64,000 nucleotides of DNA, taken from contig NZ_OY771647.1 in assembly GCF_963674925.1 (NCBI RefSeq), forward strand, positions 1,813,501-1,877,500. Reading direction: 5' to 3'. A program made the translations under genes and the position numbers. The notes under the pieces were generated by a model. The model saw only the letters and a program-made list of their open reading frames with translations, did no database searches and was not told where the DNA came from. Position 1 is the first letter of the stretch. Every line of letters begins with the position of its first letter. Positions 33,992-43,004 of this stretch are shown piece after piece. Origin of the DNA: an uncultured Draconibacterium sp. (GTDB taxonomy: Bacteria > Bacteroidota > Bacteroidia > Bacteroidales > Prolixibacteraceae).

Positions 33992-35533
33992 CTATTCTTC
34001 CCACGGAACCAGGGCCGATTTGTAATAATCAATTCCCAATGCCTCGAATCGTTTGCCATGTTTCGCCAAACGCGTTTTATATTCATCCCAGCTTCTTTCG
34101 CCCGGTGCTGTCCAGCCAATTTCGGCATATCCCGGCAGACGAGGGAAAACCATGTATTCCACTTCATCGATATTGGTAACTGTTTCCGACCAAAGCGGTG
34201 CTTCAATTCCTAAAATGTTCTCTTTTGTAATGCCTTCAACCAGTGTTGCCGGATCCCAGTCGTAACCATGATCCACTTCAATGTAACCGGCCCAGTGCAA
34301 GCCCAGGTGAGTTGTTGAATCGTACTGCATATCGAGGTATGCGCGTGCAGCAGGCGACATTAATACCTGTGCCCCTTTTTCTACGCCCATTGTAGTGTTT
34401 TTAACATCAGCCCAGAATTGTACAGTTACGTCGTCAATTAATTTGGCGTTGGCAATTTCGTCCCAGCCAATAATTTTTTTACCGTGTTTTTTAACGATGT
34501 CCTGAACTTTATTTACAAAATATACATAGTCGTCGTGTGCTGTTACATGCGATTCGTCTCCACCAATGTGGATGTATGGGCCGGGAGTTATTTCAGCAAG
34601 CTCGCGGATTACATCGTCGATAAACTGGTACGTAATTTCTTTGTCGGTACACAAAGTACTAAATCCAACTTCAGTCCCTGTGTATAGCTCGCGGGCTTTT
34701 CCGTCGCAATTTAGTTCGGCGTATGATGCAAGTGCTGCGTTGGTATGTCCCGGCATATCAATTTCAGGAACGATCATAATCTGACGATCAGCAGCGTACT
34801 GAACCAGCTCCTTGTATTGCTCTTGTGTGTAAAAACCACCTTTGCCACCACCAACTTCGGTTTGACCACCAATTTCGGTAAGTTTTGGCCACGATTTAAT
34901 TTCAATTCGCCAGCCCTGGTCATCTGATAAGTGCAGGTGAAGCACATTCATTTTGTACATGGCCAGAAAATCGATGAATTGTTTTACCTCTTCAACATTG
35001 AAAAAATGGCGTGCTACATCGAGCATAGCCCCACGGTAGGTGTACTCCGGCGAATCAGTGATAGTGCCGGTGGGTACGTATAATGGCTGCGAATTATCGG
35101 CTTCAACAGGTAAGGTTTGCAAAAGCGTTTGAACGCCAAAAAAACATCCTGCGGCATCGGCTCCCATTATCGAAATAAGGTTTTTGTCGATATTCAATTC
35201 ATAACCTTCCTTTTTTAATGGGCCGTTTTCAGCTATTGAAATATAAATACTTTTTGAAGGTGGAGTGCTTGTCGTTTTTGTTTTTATAGAACTCCCGGTA
35301 AGTTGATTGATTTTAGCAGCAAGAATTTCAGCTGAAATGAATAGTCCTTCGGTTCCTTCTTGTACATAAATTACACTGGCTTTATTTAGGTTGAAGCCGT
35401 CGCCTGTCGCGGTTACGCTGGTTGGTTTTGGTATAAAAGCCGTTTTTGTAAGGTCGGTTTCAACGCTCTCTGAACAGGATTGAAACATAGATAAGAGGAT
35501 TACAAAAATTGACAAAACTGATATCTTTCTCAT
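33992..35533 (-). CDS. Beta-N-acetylhexosaminidase, GH20, lipoprotein
   Basis: Releases terminal GlcNAc or GalNAc from glycans or chitin fragments by substrate-assisted catalysis. The 513-residue precursor has a lipobox (LLSMFQSC), so it is anchored in the outer membrane or periplasm. A GH20b-like N-terminal domain comes first (TKTTSTPPSKSIYI, then GYELNIDKNLISIMG). The TIM barrel has LHLHLSDDQGWRIEI and YIHIGGDESH, whose Asp-Glu pair (about residues 325-326) is catalytic, then VQFWAD and GIEAPLWSE. It converges on the propeller gene and stands near the GH29 and hexokinase genes. Confidence 0.95.
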   Translation of the reverse strand: MRKISVLSIFVILLSMFQSCSESVETDLTKTAFIPKPTSVTATGDGFNLNKASVIYVQEGTEGLFISAEILAAKINQLTGSSIKTKTTSTPPSKSIYISIAENGPLKKEGYELNIDKNLISIMGADAAGCFFGVQTLLQTLPVEADNSQPLYVPTGTITDSPEYTYRGAMLDVARHFFNVEEVKQFIDFLAMYKMNVLHLHLSDDQGWRIEIKSWPKLTEIGGQTEVGGGKGGFYTQEQYKELVQYAADRQIMIVPEIDMPGHTNAALASYAELNCDGKARELYTGTEVGFSTLCTDKEITYQFIDDVIRELAEITPGPYIHIGGDESHVTAHDDYVYFVNKVQDIVKKHGKKIIGWDEIANAKLIDDVTVQFWADVKNTTMGVEKGAQVLMSPAARAYLDMQYDSTTHLGLHWAGYIEVDHGYDWDPATLVEGITKENILGIEAPLWSETVTNIDEVEYMVFPRLPGYAEIGWTAPGERSWDEYKTRLAKHGKRFEALGIDYYKSALVPWEE

Positions 35534-35666
35534 TTAGTTAGTTTTAAAAAAATTAAATAGATGCTAAAAATATGGAAAAAATTTAATTTTTAAGCTAACT
35601 CGATACGTTTTTGCACGATTAAAAGAGTTAGTTTTTGCCCAATAAATTTTTGAGTTAAGTTTTGCT

Positions 35667-36551
35667 TTAATAGCGTTCAAATGTTTTGAGATTATCGTTC
35701 AATGGCTCTGGGTGGATCGTAGTGATAAAACCAAATTCCGATTTAATGGCCTTCTCTATTTTTGTACAGATTTCGTGCGTTTCGTACAGTGTCATTTCAG
35801 AAGGGAGTTTTATGTGGCAGCTCATTTCGGTATGGTGACCGTATTTGTGCAAATGAATATGATGCAGATTAACCTGGATTTTGCAATTAAGGTCAACTGT
35901 TTTATGAATCTCTTCAAGCAACTCATCAGAAGGACTTTCGCCAAGAAGTGATTTGATTTCTTTCGATAGAATTTCGAAACTGGCGTAACCAATCATGCCG
36001 GCAACAATTAGTCCTAAAACAGCATCTGTCCACCAGAAATATTTCCCAAATAATAAGCCGACTAAAATGACAACCGATGAAAGTGCATCAGTGCGGTGGT
36101 GCCAGCCATCAGCTTTTAATATAGATGAGTTTGTTTGTCGAAATCCAAAAAAGGCATATTGTGCCAGTAATTCTTTTACCACAATGGAAATAATCGTAGC
36201 TATCCAGGCAATCGTTCCAAAGACCGTTTGTTCGTTGGTGCCAAATTTATCAACTGATTTAAGGACAAAATCGAAAGCAACAATGGCAAGTAAAACGCCA
36301 ATAATAACAGCAGCAATATGTTCAGCACGACCGTGACCGAACGGATGATCGTCGTCGGCCGGTTTACTCGATATTTTACCTCCTATCAAAACAATAACCG
36401 ACGAAACTGAATCGGTTAATGTGTGCCATGCATCAGCAATTAAAGCCACCGAGCCTGTTACAATTCCTGCCCAATATTTCAGTGCGAAAAGTATTGTGTT
36501 GGCAATAATCGATATCCAACCTTCTCTAAAAATGTATTTATTGTTTTGCAT
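35667..36551 (-). CDS. Cation diffusion facilitator family transporter
   Basis: A 294-residue inner-membrane antiporter that exports divalent metal (probably Zn2+, also Fe2+ or Mn2+) in exchange for protons. Six helices are predicted. The metal-site motifs are DAWHTLTD in helix 2 and DGWHHRTDALSS in helix 5, the HxxxD pattern typical of Zn-type CDF proteins. The loop DDDHPFGHGRAEHIAAV is family-conserved. The C-terminal cytoplasmic domain ends with HHIHLHKYGHH and HEICTKIE, which may bind metal. It is transcribed on its own, without an obvious metal regulator nearby. Confidence 0.93.
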   Translation of the reverse strand: MQNNKYIFREGWISIIANTILFALKYWAGIVTGSVALIADAWHTLTDSVSSVIVLIGGKISSKPADDDHPFGHGRAEHIAAVIIGVLLAIVAFDFVLKSVDKFGTNEQTVFGTIAWIATIISIVVKELLAQYAFFGFRQTNSSILKADGWHHRTDALSSVVILVGLLFGKYFWWTDAVLGLIVAGMIGYASFEILSKEIKSLLGESPSDELLEEIHKTVDLNCKIQVNLHHIHLHKYGHHTEMSCHIKLPSEMTLYETHEICTKIEKAIKSEFGFITTIHPEPLNDNLKTFERY

Positions 36552-36605
36552 GCGGTTTAGAATCCGGTTTTAAAAGTAGGTAAAACAGATTAGAAATGGA
36601 AAGGT

Positions 36606-37304
36606 TTAAAGCGACAATAATTTCTGAACATCGGGTTTGTAATTTCGGCCGACAGGTAGTTTTTTACCTTTTATTTCTACAAAACCTGCACCAATTGATT
36701 CAATTTTATCGATAGAAACAATATAGCCACGATGAATTTGTATAAAACGTTTGGCGGGAAGTAAATCAGAGAGATGGCCTATCCTTTCTTTGGTTACAAT
36801 TTTTTGATCGTTGGTGTAGGCAATAACATAATCGCCAAGGCTTTCGAAATACAGGATGTCGGTAAGGTTAATTTTATGATGTTTTTTATCGGCTTTAAGG
36901 AAAATAAAATCGCGGGTTTCCAGCACTTCGGATGTCGATGCAGAAGTAGCCGACTGTAATTCCATAAAATGGTTAATGGCCTTGGTAAAACGCTCAAATG
37001 AAATGGGTTTTAGCAGGTAATCAACCACATTTAGTTCAAATGCATCGATGGCATAATCGCGGTAGGCAGTCGTAAAAATTACCTTAGGCGGGTGTAGTAA
37101 TGAGCGAATAAAATCGACGCCGGTAATTTGGGGCATCTGAATATCGCAAAACAGCAGGTCGATGTTTTCCTTTTGCAGAACGGGCATAGCCTCCAAAGCA
37201 TTGGTGCACTCGGCAACAATTTCGAAATCAGTAAAAACCGACAGGTGGTTCCGGATTACCCGAATGGCAATGGGTTCGTCGTCTATGATGATGCAGCGGT
37301 ACAT
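36606..37304 (-). CDS. LytTR-type response regulator
   Basis: A 232-residue two-component regulator with an N-terminal receiver (Asp54 in LLFCDIQMPQ, acidic pair IDDEP near the start, and the Lys in YLLKPISFERF) and a C-terminal LytTR DNA-binding domain (FIFLKADKKHHKI, then RFIQIHRGYIVSIDKIE and PVGRNYK). The start codon overlaps the stop of the sensor kinase gene (TAATG), a typical coupled pair. Targets are unknown. Confidence 0.95.
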   Translation of the reverse strand: MYRCIIIDDEPIAIRVIRNHLSVFTDFEIVAECTNALEAMPVLQKENIDLLFCDIQMPQITGVDFIRSLLHPPKVIFTTAYRDYAIDAFELNVVDYLLKPISFERFTKAINHFMELQSATSASTSEVLETRDFIFLKADKKHHKINLTDILYFESLGDYVIAYTNDQKIVTKERIGHLSDLLPAKRFIQIHRGYIVSIDKIESIGAGFVEIKGKKLPVGRNYKPDVQKLLSL

Positions 37305-38389
37305 TATTCAGCTAATTCTAATGCTAAAGTTACTGAAAAAGTGGATTCTTTTTCGTCGATTTCCAACTTGTATTTTTTGTGGTAAAGTAACTCCAACCGT
37401 TTTTTTACATTACTCAGGCCAATTCCTTTCGACAGATTTTCAAAGTGTGGTTTCGTCGGATTTTTTGAATTTTCGATAGTAAATACCATGGAAGTGTGTC
37501 GTGTTTTTAAACTGCATGTAATCTGTGCCATGCCGGGATTGTGGCTCACACCATGTTTAAACGCATTCTCTACAAATGGCAGCAGAAGCAGTGGTGCAAT
37601 TTGCAGGTTATTGGTTTCTTTGGGGAAATCAGTTGTTATACTCAGTTTCTCCGAGTAACGCAGCTTTTCAATCTCGATATAGTTTTGCAGGTTCGTGATC
37701 TCGTCAAAAAGCAAAACCTTTTTTTCGTTGCAGCGGTAAAGAATATAATCAAGAATATCAGAAAGGCGCAGTACCAGCCCCGGTGCTTCATCCGATTTTT
37801 CAATGGTAAGCCCGTAAAGGTTATTCAGCGTGTTGAAAAGAAAATGAGGATGAATCTGTGCTTTTAGTAATTTTAGTTTGGCTTCTTTCAGCCTGAGTTC
37901 GGTATTCAGTTTTTTTCGTTCCAGTTCGTTCTTTTCCTGCTGAATAAAAAAGGCACGTTTTATCTGTTTTACGGCAATGGCAAAGAACACAATAAAATTC
38001 AGCGAAATTACTTGTAGCTCGGGGTGAAGCACCGACGGATCGATCATTGCTTTGTTCTTCAGGATATGAATAAGCGCGTAAAAAACGATAAGTAAGGAAA
38101 GCCAAACGCCGGAAAGCAGGGTAAACAAACTATACAAAAAGAACAGACCGTAGCGTTTTTTCCAGAGGTAGCGCGGCACTAAAAAGTGGTTGAAAAAGTA
38201 GGTAAGCAAAATAGCCACCGGCAGCAGCCCGGCCGAGAAAATAATAGTAGCCTCGCGAAAAGCACTGTTCCAGCTAAACATGAAAAAGTAGAAACAGGCA
38301 ACCATTATCCAAAATGCTACGTGATAGGCAGGTCGGATGTACTTCGAGGTTTTTACCCGGGTTATTATATGTTGGATTTTATCGGTCAT
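37304..38389 (-). CDS. LytS/YehU-type sensor histidine kinase
   Basis: A 361-residue membrane kinase with four predicted N-terminal helices (residues about 22-145), a short coiled coil, and a His_kinase (PF06580) domain with phosphoacceptor His in KAQIHPHFLFNTLNNLYGL. The ATPase domain follows (PLLLLPFVENAFKHG, then GIGLSNVKKRLELLY). The helices occupy most of the sensory part and there is no large periplasmic domain, so the signal is probably sensed within or near the membrane. The stop overlaps the start of the response regulator gene. Confidence 0.94.
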   Translation of the reverse strand: MTDKIQHIITRVKTSKYIRPAYHVAFWIMVACFYFFMFSWNSAFREATIIFSAGLLPVAILLTYFFNHFLVPRYLWKKRYGLFFLYSLFTLLSGVWLSLLIVFYALIHILKNKAMIDPSVLHPELQVISLNFIVFFAIAVKQIKRAFFIQQEKNELERKKLNTELRLKEAKLKLLKAQIHPHFLFNTLNNLYGLTIEKSDEAPGLVLRLSDILDYILYRCNEKKVLLFDEITNLQNYIEIEKLRYSEKLSITTDFPKETNNLQIAPLLLLPFVENAFKHGVSHNPGMAQITCSLKTRHTSMVFTIENSKNPTKPHFENLSKGIGLSNVKKRLELLYHKKYKLEIDEKESTFSVTLALELAE

Positions 38390-38606
38390 AACACAATTAA
38401 TACGTAAATTATCGAGGATTTTTGGATTAACCTATTTTTATCGTCTAAATTCACAGAAATGAAGATGAATAACTAAAAGCCGCCTGATAAGTTATACTTC
38501 CCGGAAATTGTTACTGAGCCTTGATTTGTGGTTGTTAAACGATTAAATTCGCACTAACCGAACAAACTGCTGTAGCTTGCCGGTGTAAACTTTAAAATTA
38601 ACTATC

Positions 38607-38987
38607 ATGAACTTTTTAGAATTTCATAAAGCAGGTGGTCCGTTTATGACAGTAATTACTGTAATGGGCTTGTTAATGCTGGTAGTAGCCGGAATAAAAA
38701 TTTATCAGATGGCTGTGCAAAAGCATTATGATTTGAAACTGGTGGGCTTGATTCGAATGGCCGGGCTATTTGCCGCCGCATTTGGTGTACTGTCGCAAAT
38801 TATTGGTATTGTACAGGCTTTGGAGGCCATAAGAGCAGCTGACGATATTTCGCCCGAAATTGTTATGGGCGGAGCGATTGTTAGCTTTTACAGTACTATT
38901 TGGGGACTAATCGTTTTGCTTGTTTCCTTACCGATTTACTATGTGTTAAAAGAATTTATTAAACTGAAAAAGACAGGGAACAATTAA
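38607..38987 (+). CDS. Small MotA/TolQ/ExbB-like membrane protein
   Basis: A 126-residue membrane protein with three predicted helices (about 15-35, 48-68 and 95-115). The segment FGVLSQIIGIVQALEAIRAADDISPEIVMGG followed by TIWGLIVLLVSLPIYYVLK resembles the last two helices of ExbB/TolQ/MotA proton channels. It lacks an adjacent ExbD/TolR partner and is shorter than typical ExbB, having little cytoplasmic loop. It stands alone and ends at its own terminator. A proton-channel function is an inference from that similarity. Confidence 0.75.
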   Translation: MNFLEFHKAGGPFMTVITVMGLLMLVVAGIKIYQMAVQKHYDLKLVGLIRMAGLFAAAFGVLSQIIGIVQALEAIRAADDISPEIVMGGAIVSFYSTIWGLIVLLVSLPIYYVLKEFIKLKKTGNN

Positions 38988-39006
38988 ACAATGTAATTTA
39001 TTTTAT

Positions 39007-39040
39007 GGAGCAGGTTTCCTTCGAGAGGCCTGCTTTTTTG
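39007..39040 (+). terminator. Terminator after the ExbB-like gene
   Basis: The stem AGCAGG / CCTGCT encloses a partly paired loop (TTTCCTTCGAGAGG) and is followed by TTTTT. Confidence 0.65.
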
Positions 39041-39124
39041 TTATCGTTGCACAGGCAATGCTGGCTGTGGTTTATTTTTAAGCGGCCGTTTAAAAAGCCG
39101 TTAAAACAGTCGGGAAATACGAGG

Positions 39125-39811
39125 CTACTTTATTTTATCCGATACTTTCCCGATAACCTTATTCAGCATTGGAATCTTGTTGAGCCTTTCGAACAAACTG
39201 CTTTTGCCATAATGCAACGCAATATTTCGCATGTAGGTAAACAGTCCCAAACTGTGAGCAGCAAAAAGTACCGGGTCGAGACGGATAATCGAATAGGTGA
39301 AAATCATTAGCGAACCACATGTACTGATGATCCAGAATCCCAGCGGGAAGTACGATTCTTTTTTACTCTCGGAGTGAATCCATTGGTAAAAAAAGCGTGA
39401 GATAAATACTACTTGCGCGGTGGTTCCCCAAATCATCCAGAAAAGCGATACATCTTCGTTATGCAGGATATTGGCAAAACTACCCGACGTAAGCAGCCAA
39501 ACCCAGTAGGCAACAGGAATTGCCAGAGCCAGAACTTTTATGGCCCAGTGCATTTTGGTCCATACATTTTTAAGCTGTAGGTTACGGATGTATATTCCGT
39601 ACACCAGAGATTGCCCCATAACAATGGCAAAATCGTGGCGCAGAATTCCGTAGGTTAGCATCATTATTGAAGCTACCAGGCTAATCTGCCAGTAAATTGC
39701 CGGCGATATTACTTCTCCTTCTTTCTCCGATTTAAACCATTGCGCAATGGTGCGGATAAAGAATAATCCCTGGGCAAAAAATCCAAGTCCTATAATTAAA
39801 ATGCCTTCCAT
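39125..39811 (-). CDS. Lipid-A-disaccharide synthase N-terminal domain (LAB_N) membrane protein
   Basis: A 228-residue inner-membrane protein containing two LAB_N repeats. The first has GFFAQGLFFIRTIAQWFKSEKEGEVISPAIYW and the second has VVFISRFFYQWIHSESKKESYFPLGFW; each is followed by helices ending in a short SxYxxYIRN / SLGLFTYMRN segment. Six or more helices are predicted. LAB_N domains are named from fusions to LpxB but occur alone or with glycosyltransferases in lipid-A or polyprenol modification. It is 63 bp downstream of rnc on the same strand. The exact function is unknown. Confidence 0.85.
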   Translation of the reverse strand: MEGILIIGLGFFAQGLFFIRTIAQWFKSEKEGEVISPAIYWQISLVASIMMLTYGILRHDFAIVMGQSLVYGIYIRNLQLKNVWTKMHWAIKVLALAIPVAYWVWLLTSGSFANILHNEDVSLFWMIWGTTAQVVFISRFFYQWIHSESKKESYFPLGFWIISTCGSLMIFTYSIIRLDPVLFAAHSLGLFTYMRNIALHYGKSSLFERLNKIPMLNKVIGKVSDKIK

Positions 39812-39874
39812 GTATTGATATTGCGGGGCAAATTTAATAAACGTATCGAATAAGCTGTATGTGCAATGAAAATA

Positions 39875-40606
39875 TTAAAGCTGGTCGAGTTTTTTTAATG
39901 TTTCGTGTGCTGCTTTTTGGTGGGCTTCTTTTTTAGAAGTTCCAACACCCTCGCCGGCCTTTTTATTGTCGATTTTAACAACCGCTTTAAATCGGGGCTG
40001 CTTAATCTTTTCGTCCGTTTCTTCAGTGGTTTCAAACTCTATTTCGCGTTTGTTTTTCTGACTCCACTCGATCAGCTGGCTTTTAAAATTAGAGTCTGCC
40101 TGTTCAATTTCGTTCAGATCAACAAATTGGGGAAGGATTTTCTTTGTAACGAAAAACTTTGCCGCTTTATAGTCTTTATCGAGATAAATGGCACCGATCA
40201 GCGCTTCAAGTGCATCGCCGTAAATATGGCTTTTATCGATATTTTTTGTGGTGTTCGAATCGATAAAAACATGCAAACCCATTTCATGCGTTAGCTGCGT
40301 AAGGATGGCACGGTTTACCAGTTTTGAGCGGGTTTTAGTTAAAAACCCTTCATCTTCCTGCGGGAAACGGTTGTACAGAAAATCGGCAATAACAGCACCA
40401 AGAATGGCATCGCCGAGGTACTCCAAACGTTCGTTGTTTACAAAATTGCCCTGCGAATCGACCATCGATGCCGACTTATGAATAAAAGCAAGATCGTACA
40501 AACGTAGATTCTGGGGGTAAAATCCTAAAAGATCTTTTAAAAACAAATAAAACTCTTTTCGATCAGACGAAAAGAGTTTTACTCGTTGTACTATTTTTCT
40601 AACCAC
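39875..40606 (-). CDS. rnc: Ribonuclease III
   Basis: Double-strand-specific endoribonuclease for rRNA and mRNA processing. The 243 residues have the catalytic signature NNERLEYLGDAILGAV, a second acidic motif GDALEALIGAIYLDKDY and a C-terminal double-stranded RNA-binding domain (DSNFKSQLIEWSQKN, then GEGVGTSKKEAHQKAAHETL). It starts 6 bp after fabF on the same strand, the conserved Bacteroidota order acpP-fabF-rnc. Confidence 0.97.
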   Translation of the reverse strand: MVRKIVQRVKLFSSDRKEFYLFLKDLLGFYPQNLRLYDLAFIHKSASMVDSQGNFVNNERLEYLGDAILGAVIADFLYNRFPQEDEGFLTKTRSKLVNRAILTQLTHEMGLHVFIDSNTTKNIDKSHIYGDALEALIGAIYLDKDYKAAKFFVTKKILPQFVDLNEIEQADSNFKSQLIEWSQKNKREIEFETTEETDEKIKQPRFKAVVKIDNKKAGEGVGTSKKEAHQKAAHETLKKLDQL

Positions 40607-40612
40607 AGTGTA

Positions 40613-41854
40613 CTATAGTTTTTTAAAAACTACTGTTGCATTATGTCCACCAAAACCAAATGTATTGCTAATAGCCACATTGATTTCCCTTTCTTTGGCT
40701 TTGTTGAATGTGAAATCCAACTTCTCGTCAATTTCAGGATCTGGTGTAGAGTGGTTGATTGTAGGTGGAACAATGCCATCGCGCATGGCGAAAACACTTG
40801 CAAGACCTTCAATAGCTCCGGCAGCACCAAGGAGGTGACCGGTCATTGATTTGGTTGAACTGATGCTCAACTTATAAGCATGTTCGCCAAATGTTTTCAG
40901 AATAGCCTTTGGTTCTGCAATGTCGCCAAGCGGAGTTGAAGTTCCGTGAACGTTAATGTAATCAACGTCTTCAGGTTTTAACCCTGCATCTTCCAATGCC
41001 CATTTCATAACTAAGTGGGCACCTTTTCCTTCCGGATCAGGAGCTGTCATGTGATAAGCATCGGCCGACATTCCGCCACCTGCAATTTCTGCATAAATTT
41101 TTGCTCCGCGAGCTAAGGCGTGTTCGTATTCTTCGAATATAAACGCCGCAGAACCTTCACCCATAACAAAACCGTCACGGTCTTTGTCGAATGGGCGCGA
41201 AGCAGTTTTTGGATCATCATTGCGAGTTGAAAGTGCGCGCATTGAATTGAATCCGGCAACACCGCATTCATTTACACCGGCTTCTGATCCTCCTGTCAAA
41301 ATCATGTCGGCTTTTCCCATACGAATGGTATTCATCGCATCGATCATGGCATGAGAAGCTGAAGCACATGCACTCACAGTTGTGTAGTTTGGTCCTCTGA
41401 AACCATATTTCATCGATACCAAACCACCCGCAATGTTTGCAATCATTTTAGGGATAAAAAACGGAGAAAAACGAGGACGCTCCTCTTTGTAAGCTCTAAC
41501 TTCCTCGTGGAAAGTTTGTAAGCCTCCAATTCCTGCACCCCAAATAACGCCTACTCGGTCACCGTCAACTTTTTCCAGATCAATGCCGCTGTCAACAACA
41601 GCTTGTTCTGAAGATGCAAATGCATACTGCGTATACAGGTCGTATTTGCGGATTTCCTTTTTCTCCATGTACTGAAGAGGATCAAAATCTTTGATCTCGC
41701 ATGCAAACTTTGTGGCATGCAACGACGCGTCGAAGTGGGTTATAGGCCCAGCTCCGCTTACACCGTTCTTAAGATTCTTCCAGTACTCTTCAACGGAATT
41801 CCCTAAAGGATTAACGGTCCCAACACCGGTTATTACTACCCGTTTAAATTCCAT
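40613..41854 (-). CDS. fabF: Beta-ketoacyl-ACP synthase II
   Basis: Condensing enzyme of fatty acid elongation, joining malonyl-ACP to acyl-ACP. The 413 residues are standard length. The catalytic triad is visible: Cys in TTVSACASASHA, His in NVHGTSTPLGD and His in STKSMTGHLLGAAGA. The N-terminal ITGVGTVNPLG and C-terminal NTFGFGGHNA are family signatures. Located 37 bp after acpP and 6 bp before rnc, all on the minus strand and probably co-transcribed. Confidence 0.98.
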   Translation of the reverse strand: MEFKRVVITGVGTVNPLGNSVEEYWKNLKNGVSGAGPITHFDASLHATKFACEIKDFDPLQYMEKKEIRKYDLYTQYAFASSEQAVVDSGIDLEKVDGDRVGVIWGAGIGGLQTFHEEVRAYKEERPRFSPFFIPKMIANIAGGLVSMKYGFRGPNYTTVSACASASHAMIDAMNTIRMGKADMILTGGSEAGVNECGVAGFNSMRALSTRNDDPKTASRPFDKDRDGFVMGEGSAAFIFEEYEHALARGAKIYAEIAGGGMSADAYHMTAPDPEGKGAHLVMKWALEDAGLKPEDVDYINVHGTSTPLGDIAEPKAILKTFGEHAYKLSISSTKSMTGHLLGAAGAIEGLASVFAMRDGIVPPTINHSTPDPEIDEKLDFTFNKAKEREINVAISNTFGFGGHNATVVFKKL

Positions 41855-41891
41855 AAATGAATTCTATGAATATAACTTCTTTTGGTAAAAA

Positions 41892-42125
41892 TTAGAGAGC
41901 AGCTTCGATGTGAGCTACTGCTTCACCTACTGTAGAAATTTTTTCTGCCTCGTCGTCTGGAATAGCAAGATCAAATTCTTTCTCGAATTCCATGATCAAT
42001 TCAACTGTGTCAAGTGAGTCAGCACCAAGGTCGTTAGTGAAAGATGCTTCTGTAGTTACTTCACTTTCGTCAACACCTAATTTATCAACGATTATTGCTT
42101 TTACTTTTGCTGCAACGTCAGACAT
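41892..42125 (-). CDS. acpP: Acyl carrier protein
   Basis: A 77-residue acidic four-helix carrier. The phosphopantetheine attachment site is Ser37 in GADSLDTVELIMEFE. First gene of the acpP-fabF-rnc run. The protein is strongly acidic, as expected, and codon use looks biased towards common codons, consistent with high expression. Confidence 0.98.
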   Translation of the reverse strand: MSDVAAKVKAIIVDKLGVDESEVTTEASFTNDLGADSLDTVELIMEFEKEFDLAIPDDEAEKISTVGEAVAHIEAAL

Positions 42126-42309
42126 AATTCTTAATTTTAATTAATACTAAATTTTGTTTTAAAATAATTCGCTGCAAAGTAATACATTTACGCTTTAAAT
42201 CTCCAAGAAAAAAATTAAAAAAGATGTTAACGTAACAGCTGATATAACTATTAACCGCCTAAAATTGAACGAATTGTTTAAAAGTTCTAAAGTCTAAAGA
42301 AACGTTAAA

Positions 42310-42882
42310 ATGGAACAAAAGAGGATTGCAATCTTTGCTTCGGGATCGGGAACCAACGCCGAGAATATTTTTAAGTACTTTCTTGGAAATGAAAAAATTA
42401 TGATCGATTCGTTGTGGGCAAACAAATCTGAAGCTTATGCATTGGTTCGTGCTCAAAAACATGGGGTGAAAACCTTTGTGTTTAATCGTAACCAATTCTA
42501 TAATACCAACGAAATTATTGAAACATTAAGAAATCGTAAAGTGAATGTTATTGTGCTGGCGGGTTTTTTGTGGCTTATCCCCGATAACCTGGTCGAAAAC
42601 TTCACGATTATTAATATACACCCGGCTTTGCTGCCCAAATATGGCGGTAAAGGAATGTACGGAATGAATGTGCACAAAGCAGTGGTTGAAAACAAAGAAA
42701 CGCACTCGGGAATCACTATTCATTACGTAAACCAGAATTACGATGAGGGAAAAATCATCTTTCAGACACAATGCGAAGTGTTGCCTGAAGACACACCAGA
42801 GCAGGTAGCTGCAAAAGTACACGTGCTGGAATACGAACATTACCCCCAGGTTATAGAAAAGGTGCTAAGCGGAAATAGCTAA
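42310..42882 (+). CDS. purN: Phosphoribosylglycinamide formyltransferase
   Basis: GAR transformylase of purine synthesis, using 10-formyltetrahydrofolate. The 190 residues start with IAIFASGSGTNAENIF. The catalytic centre is in NIHPALLPKYGGKGMYG (Asn-x-His), followed by HSGITIHYVNQNYDEGKIIFQ, which supplies the catalytic Asp. It diverges from acpP. Confidence 0.96.
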   Translation: MEQKRIAIFASGSGTNAENIFKYFLGNEKIMIDSLWANKSEAYALVRAQKHGVKTFVFNRNQFYNTNEIIETLRNRKVNVIVLAGFLWLIPDNLVENFTIINIHPALLPKYGGKGMYGMNVHKAVVENKETHSGITIHYVNQNYDEGKIIFQTQCEVLPEDTPEQVAAKVHVLEYEHYPQVIEKVLSGNS

Positions 42883-42992
42883 TAAACGTCAATAACTGGC
42901 CGGAATTACGGCAGGTTGGTTAATTAATTTTACAAATTACAATATCCTGTTAAATAATGTTAAGTGCCATATTCTCAGCATTTCAATAAAGT

Positions 42993-43000
42993 TATCTTTG
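42993..43000 (+). promoter_or_regulatory. -7 promoter element very close to the rprX-like start codon
   Basis: TATCTTTG matches the Bacteroidota -7 element but ends 4 bases before the predicted ATG at 43005. Transcription would then begin at or just after that ATG, so either the mRNA is leaderless or the next ATG at 43017 is used. No clear -33 TTG is visible. Confidence 0.45.
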
Positions 43001-43004
43001 TCGC

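Noticed and set aside
39005..39310. 101-codon plus-strand frame after the ExbB-like gene
   Set aside because: It begins within a terminator and overlaps the LAB_N gene on the other strand.
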